This document shows positions 56,281 through 64,000 of a stretch of DNA of 64,000 nucleotides, one piece after another. A program made the translations under genes and the position numbers. Origin of the DNA: Vibrio crassostreae (GTDB lineage: Bacteria > Pseudomonadota > Gammaproteobacteria > Enterobacterales > Vibrionaceae); the NCBI RefSeq assembly GCF_024347415.1, contig NZ_AP025476.1, positions 682,001 through 746,000 on the forward strand, written 5' to 3'. Below the pieces are notes generated by a model. That model saw only the letters and a program-made list of their open reading frames with translations. It made no database searches and had not been told where the DNA came from. Numbering within the stretch: the stretch's first letter is position 1; each line of letters begins with the position of its first letter.

Positions 56281-56460
56281 GGCTGGTGATGATATGAAAA
56301 AAAATCGCGCCAGCCAAACTTACTCGCCGCCTCTAGATAGTAGAGCGTAAGGACTAGAAGCTAACGGTACTTTATGTCGTTGTATATGGACGCCTTGGGA
56401 CGTCTTCAAACCCCTAGACGGGTCTTTAGTGCTCTATTGGATTTTCAAATAAGGAAAACA
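56281..56460. other. Hairpin-rich intergenic stretch before alpA copy 2
   Basis: Contains GGCTGG/CCAGCC (56281-56315), CTCTA/TAGAG (about 56331-56345) and overlapping small stems around GACGCC..GGACGTC and AGACGGGTCT (about 56389-56427). It may be a structured leader or small RNA; P4-type elements use a short regulatory RNA in a comparable place. Speculative. Confidence 0.3.
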
Positions 56461-56462
56461 AA

Positions 56463-56666
56463 ATGAAATTTTTACGATTAAAAGATGTGATGGAAAAAAC
56501 TGGTTTAAGTCGGTCTGCAATCTACAGCCAGATCAAAGAAGGGGAGTTCCCAACCAGTGTGCCTATAGGTTCAAGGACTGTCGCTTGGATCGATAGTGAT
56601 GTCGAAAAATGGCTTGAGTGGAGGGTGTTGGTGCGTAATAGGGCCAATAAGGGACTTTTTAACTGA
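56463..56666 (+). CDS. AlpA-family regulator (copy 2)
   Basis: 67 aa, with AAGGAAAACAAA before the ATG. The AlpA pattern is clear: FLRLKDVMEKTGLSRSAIYS, FPTSVPIGSRTVAWIDSDVE and WLEW. It differs from copy 1 in most positions outside the motif, so it is a distinct regulator rather than a duplicate. Confidence 0.88.
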   Translation: MKFLRLKDVMEKTGLSRSAIYSQIKEGEFPTSVPIGSRTVAWIDSDVEKWLEWRVLVRNRANKGLFN

Positions 56667-56879
56667 TGACAGCACTGAGCCAAAGTGCAAGAGCGTGAGT
56701 TTTGCGTCTTCCTGCTATAAAACTAGCATAGGTCCACAATCGTTGAAAACTACCCATAGGAACTATCAGCATTCGAAATATAGATAAATATCAAATTTAT
56801 CATGGTTTTATGAGGGGGTTTCTAAAGGCTTCTTGACATTTAACTGAATTGCATATCACTATGCGCTAGGAGGTATATA

Positions 56880-58091
56880 ATGGATAGAGTAGCAGTTGTT
56901 TTTATACACGGTTTGAGAGGGAACACAGATACTTGGGTTAATGATGATGGTAAGTCATTACAAGAGCTTTTACGCGAAGATGATGCTGTAATTGCTGAGT
57001 ACTGTGATTTTTTTGAGTACAACTACTTCAGTAAGATTACTGAATTCATGAATGGCTTCGTATCTAAGCATTCATTTAGCTTGTTAAGTAAGCTACCAAT
57101 TTTTGGGTCTCTAGAAATACTGTCAAAGAGTAAAAAAGTACGTAAAAATAAAACGATAGATCAGTTGGCTAGTGGTCTGGAATCGGAATTGAGAGCTAGG
57201 TTTGATGCTCATCGAGAGATTATCCTAATAGGCCATAGCATGGGAGGGTTAGTTGCAAAAAGTTTGATATTGTCTCAACTCAAGAGTGGGACTGTGGACA
57301 ATATCAAATCATACATTTCCCTTGCTACCCCCCACCATGGTTCCCTACAAGCCTTGTTTCTTTCATTTAGTAAAAATAAGCATATTACTGAACTCCAACC
57401 CCTTAATGAGCAAACAATGAACCTTGAGAAGGAATGGAGTAAAAACAAAAGTTATTTACCCAAGTCGAGGTACTTGGTTTCTTTAGATGATGAAGTGGTC
57501 TTGCCGCATTGCGCTGTTCCAAACAGTGCTGATGAAGCAGATGTATTTAAAGTTAACGATGAAGATCATACAAGCATATGCAAACCAGTAAGTAAAAATA
57601 GCACATCATTTATCTTAATAAGAGACTTTGTTAAAGAGAGACTATCTGGGATTGTGATCGAAAAGGATTTTAAAGATAGCAAAATAGATAAACTTAAAAG
57701 TTATGAGAAAGAATTATTTGTAATAAAATTAATTATTGCTGATGTTAATACTAGCCTGATTAAATCGTCGAAAGAGTCCTATTTTAAGGCGGAGATAGCT
57801 TGTCGATTAAATAAGAGAAGTGTTGACAGGTTAAATGAGTTGTATGACAAGATAAAGTTCATATATCAGAATGAATTCTACCTTTATGATGAAAATAAAA
57901 TAGATAGTTCTGAGTTAGTTTATAAAGTACATGGTGAAATAAAAGACAAAGACTCTACTATTTTAGACTCTGCTATTGAAAGCGTATCTTTCTTAGAGAA
58001 GATAGGCATGCTTCATCAACTAGCTAACATAGTCGATCAAGAAGTTGTTTGGTGTAATAAGGATATTTCAGAGGCTCATGATGGAGTTTGA
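56880..58091 (+). CDS. Alpha/beta hydrolase effector of an ABC-3C-like system
   Basis: 403 aa; a strong AGGAGG lies 6 bases before the ATG. The N-terminal half is a lipase/esterase-like alpha/beta hydrolase: VVFIHGLRGNTDTW (oxyanion region), nucleophile elbow GHSMGG with S120, candidate acid D203/D204 and H230 in EDHTSI. There is no signal peptide, so it acts in the cytoplasm. The C-terminal 140 residues are helical and contain VYKVHGEIKDKDSTILDSAI and KIGMLHQLAN, which resemble ABC-3C C-terminal domains that attach effectors to the partner proteins. It is the first gene of a three-gene overlapping AT-rich operon. Likely substrate: a lipid, protein or nucleotide ester, not deducible. Confidence 0.75.
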   Translation: MDRVAVVFIHGLRGNTDTWVNDDGKSLQELLREDDAVIAEYCDFFEYNYFSKITEFMNGFVSKHSFSLLSKLPIFGSLEILSKSKKVRKNKTIDQLASGLESELRARFDAHREIILIGHSMGGLVAKSLILSQLKSGTVDNIKSYISLATPHHGSLQALFLSFSKNKHITELQPLNEQTMNLEKEWSKNKSYLPKSRYLVSLDDEVVLPHCAVPNSADEADVFKVNDEDHTSICKPVSKNSTSFILIRDFVKERLSGIVIEKDFKDSKIDKLKSYEKELFVIKLIIADVNTSLIKSSKESYFKAEIACRLNKRSVDRLNELYDKIKFIYQNEFYLYDENKIDSSELVYKVHGEIKDKDSTILDSAIESVSFLEKIGMLHQLANIVDQEVVWCNKDISEAHDGV

Positions 58092-58590
58092 TGACGCTAA
58101 TTATATGCCATATTTAGATGTATTGAGTGAACCTACAGTAAATATGACAAGGATATATTTAATTGTAAGAGAGTTGCAATTAAATAGAAATGGTCGCTTA
58201 GTACTAACGATGGAAAAGCTTTGTTTTTTTAATGCAGCTATAGTGAGCGAAAGCATAGTAGAGAGCATACTGCTAAAATATAACAAATCTATAGATACTA
58301 GCTTTAAAAGTATAGATGAAGGTTTTTCCTATAAAAATAGAGACAGTATAAGAGAGTCAATACAGGGGCAATTGGTTAAAGACTATGTTATACAGCTATG
58401 TAATCTAGATATTCTTAAGTTTAATATAGATAAAAACTATAGCTTAATATCTGTTAAAAATCATATTGATATAAATGAACACGACCCTCTTATTCTTGCG
58501 TGGAAAGAAAATATAAAACGATTGAAATTTTGCGTTAGCAAGTCTGAAAAAGAATTGTTTTCATCTTTAGTTGAGGCTTCGTATGAATAA
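58081..58590 (+). CDS. Middle component of an ABC-3C-like system
   Basis: 169 aa from ATG 58081 (GAGG six bases upstream); ATG 58078 is equally in frame. It overlaps the hydrolase gene by 11 bp and the ATPase gene by 8 bp. It is all-helical with a small winged-helix-like look (LVLTMEKLCFFNAAIV, then LDILKFNIDKNYSLISVKNH) and no catalytic motif. In ABC-3C systems a short middle protein bridges effector and ATPase; here the call depends on position, size and neighbours, not on a clear sequence match. Confidence 0.6.
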   Translation: MEFDDANYMPYLDVLSEPTVNMTRIYLIVRELQLNRNGRLVLTMEKLCFFNAAIVSESIVESILLKYNKSIDTSFKSIDEGFSYKNRDSIRESIQGQLVKDYVIQLCNLDILKFNIDKNYSLISVKNHIDINEHDPLILAWKENIKRLKFCVSKSEKELFSSLVEASYE

Positions 58591-60517
58591 TTCACCTAGT
58601 TTAATTATAAAAAAACTGACTGTCCTAGGGACTAGAAAAAATTACGAGATAGAGTTTGATTCTGGTATTAATATAATATGGGGTGATCTTGACTGCGGTA
58701 AAAGTAGTATATTGAGCTTGATTTCATATTGCTTAGGGGCATCAAGTCTTGATAGTTATGATGAGCTTGAAGAAAGTGCAAGGTCTGTAAGGCTTACTGT
58801 CGAAATAAATGATGATACATATATATTTGAGCGTGAGCTATTTAACAGGAAGCAATATATTAAGGGATATCGAGGGGTTGTCAATCCAGATATTGCTCCA
58901 ATAATACTGTCTCCGGATTTAAATGGTGATGCGCCCGATGGTTACATATCTTTCTTTATAATGGATCTATTAGGATTACCTATTACTAAAGTTAAGATCT
59001 CGCCAAGTAAAACTGATTCAACGATGCATAGAGTTGGTTTTAAAGATTTACTAAAGTTTTTATATCTTAAGCAAAAAGATATAGCATCAGATTCATTGCT
59101 TAACATGAATGAAAGGTATCGATATGTTAAGCATAAAGAGATAATGAAGTTTTTGTTTAACATTCATAATCAAAATATCTCTGAGCTCGAATCTGCAATA
59201 GCAAAGCAGCAAGAAAAACTAAATGAGAAAAAACGGGAATATAATGAAATAACTAAGTTTTTGAATAGGGTTAATTTCGACTTTTCTATCGACTTTGAGA
59301 AAAAAGAAGAAGAAAATAATGACGCTGTAAAAATGCTAGATAGTCAAGTGTCTTTATTAAAAGAAGACTACAAAAAAGCATCTGGCATGACAAAAGAAAT
59401 TGAGAACAGACTTAAGAAATACAGTAAGTTAATTGAGGAATCTCAGTACAAAAACAAAGATTACAATACTGATTTGTCTAGTTATGTAAAGTTAAGGAAT
59501 TCATACCTCGAAGAACGTCGATCTATCTCAACGTCAATAAAGGTTGAATCTACCTTTCATTCTATTCATTCTACAGAAATTAAGTGTCCTCTATGTAATA
59601 TCCCCAAAAATAGAGATATAGAAAAATCAAGAATACCAGTTAGTATTTTAAGTTCAGAAAAAAAATCTTTAGATAGGAAAATTAGGAACTTAAACTCTCT
59701 AATAGATGAAGTTAGAGAAAGCATCGATTCTAACGCTAAGGAAATAGAGCAAGCACGACATGGAATTGAAGAAATACAATATTCATTTGATACTAAATAT
59801 GCAAAAGAAGTTTCAGAAATTGTAGAGTCAATTTCCCTTCTTGAGAAGCAGAAAGTTGATTTACTATCAAATAAGAAAATTTTTGCTAGAGATAGATCCA
59901 TTGTCAATAGGCTAGATATTATCTCTGTAGAGATGAATAATATTGAAAAGATAATGAGAAGATTAGATGGTGATCTAATCAATGCTAAGGAAAATTCAGA
60001 AGACAGTGATACGGTTGTTGGTAGACTAAGTCAAGAATTTAATATGTACATGTCTAATAGCTTGTTGAATAATGTTGAGTCTTCAATGGTTGATGATAGA
60101 CTAGATTATTTAGTTAGGAATAAGTTTTTTACTGAACTTACATCTGGCGGAGTTAGAACAATAACTTCTTTAGGCATTTATTTATCAAAGATATTGTATT
60201 CATTGAAGAATAATTCAAACTTTCCAACCTTTATGATGATAGATACCCCGGGGAATAATATTGGTCGCTATCGTAGTCAAGATGTAAATAATGATGATGT
60301 ATCATCAGATCAAAAGGTTTATGAAAGAGTATATGAGCAACTATTATCTATTGCTGAATATGCCAATAAAGAAGGTAAAAATTATCAAATCATTGTGGTC
60401 GATAACGACTTGGCAGTAACTGCTCGCGATCGAAAAGATATATTCCATGTATCAAAAAGGTTCAGTAAGAGTGAGCCTGAATTTGATTATGGTTTAATTA
60501 ATGACTATCTAGATTAG
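58583..60517 (+). CDS. SMC/Rad50-like ABC ATPase of an ABC-3C-like system
   Basis: 644 aa from ATG 58583 (GAGG upstream). Walker A is GDLDCGKS (residues 34-41) followed by SLISYCLG. Two long coiled-coil arms flank a CPLC zinc-hook-like motif (C335/C338). The signature-like TSGGVRTITSLG, Walker B FMMIDTPG (D554) and a late IIVVDNDL follow. The layout is head, coil, hook, coil, head, as in Rad50 but short. A catalytic glutamate right after the Walker B aspartate is replaced (D-T-P), so hydrolysis may be slow or regulated. Last gene of the operon, followed by a strong terminator. Confidence 0.8.
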   Translation: MNNSPSLIIKKLTVLGTRKNYEIEFDSGINIIWGDLDCGKSSILSLISYCLGASSLDSYDELEESARSVRLTVEINDDTYIFERELFNRKQYIKGYRGVVNPDIAPIILSPDLNGDAPDGYISFFIMDLLGLPITKVKISPSKTDSTMHRVGFKDLLKFLYLKQKDIASDSLLNMNERYRYVKHKEIMKFLFNIHNQNISELESAIAKQQEKLNEKKREYNEITKFLNRVNFDFSIDFEKKEEENNDAVKMLDSQVSLLKEDYKKASGMTKEIENRLKKYSKLIEESQYKNKDYNTDLSSYVKLRNSYLEERRSISTSIKVESTFHSIHSTEIKCPLCNIPKNRDIEKSRIPVSILSSEKKSLDRKIRNLNSLIDEVRESIDSNAKEIEQARHGIEEIQYSFDTKYAKEVSEIVESISLLEKQKVDLLSNKKIFARDRSIVNRLDIISVEMNNIEKIMRRLDGDLINAKENSEDSDTVVGRLSQEFNMYMSNSLLNNVESSMVDDRLDYLVRNKFFTELTSGGVRTITSLGIYLSKILYSLKNNSNFPTFMMIDTPGNNIGRYRSQDVNNDDVSSDQKVYERVYEQLLSIAEYANKEGKNYQIIVVDNDLAVTARDRKDIFHVSKRFSKSEPEFDYGLINDYLD

Positions 60518-60569
60518 CACAACTATTTAAGTTCATATGCAGAAATTAATTTCTGTTGGATAATGTTTA

Positions 60570-60607
60570 AAAGGAAATATAGATAATTAATAATCTATAT
60601 TTCCTTT
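60570..60607. terminator. Bidirectional terminator between the ABC-3C-like operon and int
   Basis: A 15-bp perfect stem, AAAGGAAATATAGAT / ATCTATATTTCCTTT, lies between the convergent operon and integrase gene. Confidence 0.85.
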
Positions 60608-60746
60608 AACTATATCATTGCTGCATTTTGATTTACTAGGGGTAACATATTGCAGCGATACTATGAACTTGCTAGTCAAAGTAGTAATGTTGGGAATATA
60701 TGACGTAAATCAAACAGAAACGTTTGTTAGCAGGAAACGTTTTCTA

Positions 60747-61988
60747 TCAACTTACAACTCTTAGCTGTTTGGTCCCTGTTACAGATAAACTACCTCTAGA
60801 AGCCTTTTCTATATGCTCACTCCACCAAATCATGATGGGACGTCGCCGCTCTAAGTAATCGGTGCGGTTATACGCACCTCGTATTTGGTTGTCATCTACG
60901 TGTGCTAAAGCTGATTCGATTAAATCTGCTTCAAAACCTTGTTCGTTCAGAGTGGTACTTGCCAGTGATCTCAGACCGTGGCTTACCAATCTACCTGCAA
61001 ACCCCATTCGTTTTAGTGCCATATTAGCTGTTTGGCTATTACATGGTTTCTTTGGGTCTCGGTCTGAAGGAAAAATAAACTCTCTGTGCCCACTGATCGG
61101 TTTCATCACTTCCAAAAGCGCCAGCATCTGCTCTGTGAGAGGAATGCGGTGCTCTCTTCTTTTTTTCATTCTCTCTTGTGGAATGATCCAAATCTTGTTC
61201 TCAAAATCTAGTTCATCCCAACGTGCGCCCGATGCTTCAGAAGGGCGAGTCATAGTGTGTAGTTGCCACTCTATTAAACAACGTGTAGTTCGTTTAATGT
61301 TTGCGTTAGCTATAGCTCCCATCAGTTCTGGTAGCTCTGCTGGTGTTAACGCAGCCATATTTTCTTTTTTAGGCTTTTTAAATGCAGCTCTTATACCAGT
61401 TAGAGGGTTGGCTTGGATTAGGCCGCAGTTCGTAGCAAAGTTCATTACTTCATTAAGTCGTTGGGATAATCGCTTAACCGTCTCTAAACTGCCTTTGGCC
61501 TCTATAGGCTTGAGAAGCTCAATAACCTTTGGTGCTGTTATGTCTTTTACGGGTATGTCAGACAACTGGGGGAATACGTGTAATTCCAATGATCGCCAAA
61601 TATCGACAGCGTAATCTGGGGTGACATCGTGCTTTTTAATTTCAAACCAATCTTCAGAAACTTTTAAGAACGTGTGCTCGTGGTTCTCTTTGTATTCTTG
61701 TAGCTTGCGCTTTCTTTCTTCTTGAGGATCTATACCTTGAGCGATCAGCTCTTTTGCTTCCATAGAACTTTTTCTTGCTTGTACAAGAGAAACATCTGGA
61801 TACCTTCCCAAGTTCAGATTAGTGCGTTTACCATTGGTCGGGCGGTAGTAATTTAACTGCCATTGTTTTGAGCCACTAGGAAGTACTCTTAGCTTCAACC
61901 CTTGACCGTCTACTAAATTATACTCTTTGTCTTTGGGCTTCGCATTTTTGACTTCGGTTGCTGTCAGAGGTTTTGTTTGTCTTGGCAT
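60747..61988 (-). CDS. int: P4-type tyrosine-recombinase integrase
   Basis: 413 aa. The N-terminal DUF4102 arm-binding domain (LTATEVKNAKPKDKEYNLVD) is followed by the core-binding and catalytic domains. The recombinase residues are visible: Arg in HTMTRPSEASGARW, HxxR in HGLRSLAS, then His in LAHVDDN and the nucleophile Tyr in RGAYNRTDYLE. It starts about 170 bp from the ssrA 3' end and should catalyse integration and excision there. It looks intact. Confidence 0.95.
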   Translation of the reverse strand: MPRQTKPLTATEVKNAKPKDKEYNLVDGQGLKLRVLPSGSKQWQLNYYRPTNGKRTNLNLGRYPDVSLVQARKSSMEAKELIAQGIDPQEERKRKLQEYKENHEHTFLKVSEDWFEIKKHDVTPDYAVDIWRSLELHVFPQLSDIPVKDITAPKVIELLKPIEAKGSLETVKRLSQRLNEVMNFATNCGLIQANPLTGIRAAFKKPKKENMAALTPAELPELMGAIANANIKRTTRCLIEWQLHTMTRPSEASGARWDELDFENKIWIIPQERMKKRREHRIPLTEQMLALLEVMKPISGHREFIFPSDRDPKKPCNSQTANMALKRMGFAGRLVSHGLRSLASTTLNEQGFEADLIESALAHVDDNQIRGAYNRTDYLERRRPIMIWWSEHIEKASRGSLSVTGTKQLRVVS

Positions 61989-62034
61989 AGTTAGGAACCA
62001 AAAGTTAGGAACACAATATCAAGGTTCCTACATT

Positions 62035-62043
62035 GGTTACTAA
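62035..62043. repeat. Candidate integrase arm-type site (right)
   Basis: GGTTACTAA, the same motif as the two copies at the left boundary, lies between int and the ssrA end. Confidence 0.4.
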
Positions 62044-62117
62044 AAGTCAAAGATGTGGGTAGATGTCTGTAGATGTGAGTGTACTGTAACTTATTGATTT
62101 TACGTTGTTGCAGGTAC

Positions 62118-62144
62118 AAAAAAAGACGCCCGTGGACGTCTTTA
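62118..62144 (-). terminator. ssrA terminator supplied by the island
   Basis: On the minus strand AAGACGTCCACGGGCGTCTT followed by TTTTT lies 15 bp after the tmRNA 3' end and inside the island boundary, so the element probably brought its own replacement terminator. Confidence 0.75.
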
Positions 62145-62153
62145 GATGTTGAA

Positions 62154-62178
62154 TTGGTGGAGCTGGCGGGAGTTGAAC
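62154..62178. repeat. attR within the ssrA 3' end
   Basis: The ssrA 3' T-arm/acceptor end (TTGGTGGAGCTGGCGGGAGT plus TGAACCC) is the integration target. The partner copy is at 46775-46799. Confidence 0.7.
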
Positions 62179-62521
62179 CCGCGTCCAAAAATCATTCATC
62201 ATTGGTACTACATGCTTAGTCGATCTTTAATTTCACCAGCAACCTGCGAACCGACACGCTAGTTAAAGGCTAACCTGAATTATAATTCGCGCTTTTCCTC
62301 TCAGGTGGGAGAAGCCACGCTAGCTAGTTTGGGTTTGATCTCTTATTGGTCCCCGTCTTACGAGCGGAAGCTAGGGTAAGAGAGCTCTGAGCAGGTTATT
62401 AAGCTGCTAGTGCGTAGTTTTCGTCGTTTGCGACTATTTTTTTGCGGCTTTTAACGTGGCCAACCGCCCCACGGCATGCACCTCAGACTTCAAAATTCCT
62501 GTCGAATCCTAAATCAGCCCC
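62155..62521 (-). ncRNA. ssrA: tmRNA (ssrA)
   Basis: Transfer-messenger RNA that rescues stalled ribosomes, 367 nt. The 5' end GGGGCTGATTTAGGATTCGA pairs with the 3' end ...TCCACCA. The T-arm GGGTTCAACTCCCGCC is intact. The tag frame at 62402-62431 encodes ANDENYALAA followed by TAA TAA. Its protein partner smpB is 66 bp upstream on the same strand. The island insertion has not altered the mature RNA. Confidence 0.97.
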
Positions 62522-62534
62522 AAGTGTTATTTGC

Positions 62535-62562
62535 ATAGTACCAGAAAAGCTTACCCTGTCTA
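62535..62562 (-). promoter_or_regulatory. Predicted ssrA promoter
   Basis: TAGACA (62562-62557) and TACTAT (62540-62535) are spaced 16 bp on the minus strand, about 14 bp before the mature 5' end, leaving a short leader for RNase P. Confidence 0.6.
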
Positions 62563-62587
62563 GCACTGTGCGTTTAAGTGCTTAAAA

Positions 62588-63073
62588 TTAACGCAAATTA
62601 CTCTTCATAATTCGTGCTTTATCTCTCGCCCAATCTTTTTCTTTCATATCAGTACGTTTATCGTGCAGCTTTTTACCTTTCGCAACGCCAACTTTAATCT
62701 TCGCCCAAGAGCGAGACCAGTAAAGTGCGGTTGCGACAAGTGTCATGCCTTCACGGTTAATACGACCGATAAGGTTGTCGAGTTCTTTTCTCGACATAAG
62801 GAGTTTACGAATACGTGTTGGGTTCGCCACGATATGAGTACTCGCTTGAGTTAGCGGAGTAATCGTCATACCACTGATGAATGCTTCGCCATCTCGGATG
62901 TAAACGTAGCTTTCTGCGATATTGGTTTTGCCTTCACGTAGGGATTTTACTTCCCAGCCTTGTAGCTCAAGCCCCGCTTCTATCTCATCATCGATGAAAT
63001 ATTCGTGGCGAGCTTTCTTGTTAAGCGCAATGGTATTACTACCGGCTTTTGATTTTGATTTATTCTTTGCCAT
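62588..63073 (-). CDS. smpB: SsrA-binding protein SmpB
   Basis: Binds tmRNA and brings it to stalled ribosomes. It is 161 aa. The start at 63073 gives [26 protein letters not shown], cut here as [14 protein letters not shown], the conserved N-terminus. [20 protein letters not shown] and the C-terminal basic tail are present. The open frame extends further upstream, but those residues are not conserved. Divergent from ratA. Confidence 0.97.
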   Translation of the reverse strand: MAKNKSKSKAGSNTIALNKKARHEYFIDDEIEAGLELQGWEVKSLREGKTNIAESYVYIRDGEAFISGMTITPLTQASTHIVANPTRIRKLLMSRKELDNLIGRINREGMTLVATALYWSRSWAKIKVGVAKGKKLHDKRTDMKEKDWARDKARIMKSNLR

Positions 63074-63192
63074 AATGGCCTCATTATACGGATTGCGCCC
63101 TAGTTGGGGAATCCTTTTTATTTGCGCTCTGGCCCAATACAATTAAAATTGCAGTTTGTGTTAATGTAACGCTGTCTTTAACAGGAGTCTAT

Positions 63193-63621
63193 ATGCCAAA
63201 GGTTACTCGTTCAGCATTAGTGTCGTTTAGTGCCGACCAGATGTTCAGCTTGGTCAATGATGTTGCTCGTTATCATGAGTTTTTGCCAGGGTGTTCTGGT
63301 TCACGTGTGATCGAATCTTCAGATTCAACTATGGTGGCTTCGGTTGATGTCTCTAAAGCTGGTATCAGCAAAACATTTACTACATCGAACCGTTTAGCGG
63401 ATGGTGCAGAGATTTTGATGGAGCTGGTGGACGGCCCGTTCAAGAAGCTGCAGGGTGGTTGGTACTTTACTCCACTCGACGAGCAAGCTTGTAAGGTTGA
63501 ACTTAAGCTAGAGTTTGAGTTCTCTAGCCGAATGATTGAAATGGCATTTGGTAAGATTTTCAATGAGCTGACGAGCAATATGGTCAGTGCTTTTACTCAA
63601 CGCGCGAAACAGGTTTACTAA
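63193..63621 (+). CDS. ratA: RatA, ribosome-association START-like protein
   Basis: 142 aa START/polyketide-cyclase-like protein. E. coli RatA was described as a toxin that binds 50S subunits, and homologues (Coq10 family) act in ubiquinone function; the true role is debated. Family sequence: VNDVARYHEFLPGCSGSRVIE and LVDGPFKKLQGGWYF. An AACAGGAGTCT site precedes the ATG. It is followed 3 bp later by ratB. Confidence 0.95.
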   Translation: MPKVTRSALVSFSADQMFSLVNDVARYHEFLPGCSGSRVIESSDSTMVASVDVSKAGISKTFTTSNRLADGAEILMELVDGPFKKLQGGWYFTPLDEQACKVELKLEFEFSSRMIEMAFGKIFNELTSNMVSAFTQRAKQVY

Positions 63622-63624
63622 GCC

Positions 63625-63936
63625 ATGACTATTGAATCGGATATGATCCACGTAGAGGTTGTGTTTGCACTTCCGCATGAACAGCGTGTGTTTACTTTGG
63701 TAGTGAACAAGCACGCGACCGTTGAAGAGATCATTGCGCAGTCTGGTGTTTTGGAATTGTATCCAGAGATCGACTTAGCGAAAAATAAGGTTGGTGTATT
63801 CAGCCGTAACGTGAAGCTTGATGCGACGGTTCGTGATAAAGACCGTATCGAAATCTACCGTGCGCTATTGGCAGATCCAAAAGAGATTCGTCGCAAGCGT
63901 GCTGAACAAGCAAAAGCGGCCGCAGCTAAATCGTAA
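63625..63936 (+). CDS. ratB: RatB (RnfH family ubiquitin-like protein)
   Basis: 103 aa beta-grasp protein (UPF0125). The start [20 protein letters not shown], then [23 protein letters not shown] and an Ala/Lys tail, are typical. It is nearly always paired with ratA, but it has no established antitoxin role. A terminator follows. Confidence 0.93.
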   Translation: MTIESDMIHVEVVFALPHEQRVFTLVVNKHATVEEIIAQSGVLELYPEIDLAKNKVGVFSRNVKLDATVRDKDRIEIYRALLADPKEIRRKRAEQAKAAAAKS

Positions 63937-63962
63937 TGCTAAACAAATTTAAGTTAGAAGAG

Positions 63963-63986
63963 AGCTCGCATCTGCGAGCTTTTTTG
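63963..63986 (+). terminator. Intrinsic terminator after ratB
   Basis: AGCTCGCA / TGCGAGCT with a 2-base loop is followed by TTTTTT. Confidence 0.88.
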
Positions 63987-64000
63987 TGCCTGTTAGTTAG

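Larger units (their letters stand above)
46775..62178. mobile_element. Genomic island inserted at the 3' end of ssrA
   Basis: About 15.4 kb bounded by the ssrA 3' end on the right and a diverged copy of it on the left. A P4-type tyrosine integrase lies adjacent to ssrA. The interior has island-type genes (AlpA regulators, RadC, DUF2787, YagK/YfjJ), a cargo lipoprotein and an AT-rich three-gene system. No conjugation, capsid or packaging genes are seen, so it would rely on a helper for transfer. The ssrA gene itself is kept whole. Confidence 0.85.

Noticed and set aside
46775..62178. CRISPR array or complete prophage in the island
   Set aside because: No regularly spaced identical repeats with spacers, and no capsid, tail, terminase or lysis genes were seen.

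Overview
The window is a chromosomal segment of a marine gammaproteobacterium. It is almost certainly a Vibrio, probably close to the Splendidus clade. The evidence is the gene order rlmN-rodZ-ispG-hisS-yfgM-bamB-der, the smpB/ratA/ratB/ssrA cluster with tmRNA tag ANDENYALAA, the Vibrio-typical palindromic repeats with ATACCAATC ends, and close protein similarity to vibrio housekeeping enzymes. The species assignment is inference.

Layout. 1-10.8 kb: core genes (rlmN partial, rodZ, ispG, hisS, yfgM, bamB, der, an AlaX-type tRNA-editing hydrolase, a GAF-GGDEF protein and a YfgJ-like zinc ribbon). 10.9-23 kb: a urea-nitrogen block with an ABC urea importer (urtABCDE), then urease and its assembly factors (ureD-A-B-C-E, hupE/ureJ, F, G). 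It is preceded by a sigma-54-type promoter and two NtrC-like sites, so imported urea would be split to ammonia under nitrogen limitation. 23-28 kb: xseA, guaB and guaA, with a PurR-like box before guaA. 28-44.5 kb: mixed accessory and core genes (GH19 chitinase, NhaC-type antiporter, SatP acetate carrier, AGCS symporter, beta-CASP nuclease, PlsC-like acyltransferase, a methyltransferase-HNH fusion, DUF429, an M15 peptidase and a multi-domain retropepsin-like protein). 44.6-46.3 kb: a hipBA toxin-antitoxin pair with four HipB operators phased at exactly 28 bp.

46.78-62.18 kb: a genomic island of about 15.4 kb inserted at the 3' end of ssrA (tmRNA). A tyrosine integrase sits next to ssrA and a diverged copy of the ssrA 3' end lies at the far boundary. 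The island holds a divergent pair of putative DNA-binding proteins with iteron-like repeats between them, a YagK/YfjJ (inovirus Gp2-like) protein, a cargo lipoprotein, a WYL-like regulator, RadC plus two DUF2787 proteins, two AlpA regulators, an RNase H-like protein lacking most catalytic residues, and a strongly AT-rich three-gene operon. That operon encodes an alpha/beta hydrolase with a C-terminal partner domain, a small middle protein and an SMC/Rad50-like ATPase with a CxxC hook. It fits the ABC-three-component (ABC-3C) class of predicted conflict systems and is the best candidate here for an anti-phage or other defence function.

62.15-64 kb: core genes again: ssrA, smpB, ratA and ratB. 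All functional statements rest on reading motifs and family resemblance by eye; no database search was run.
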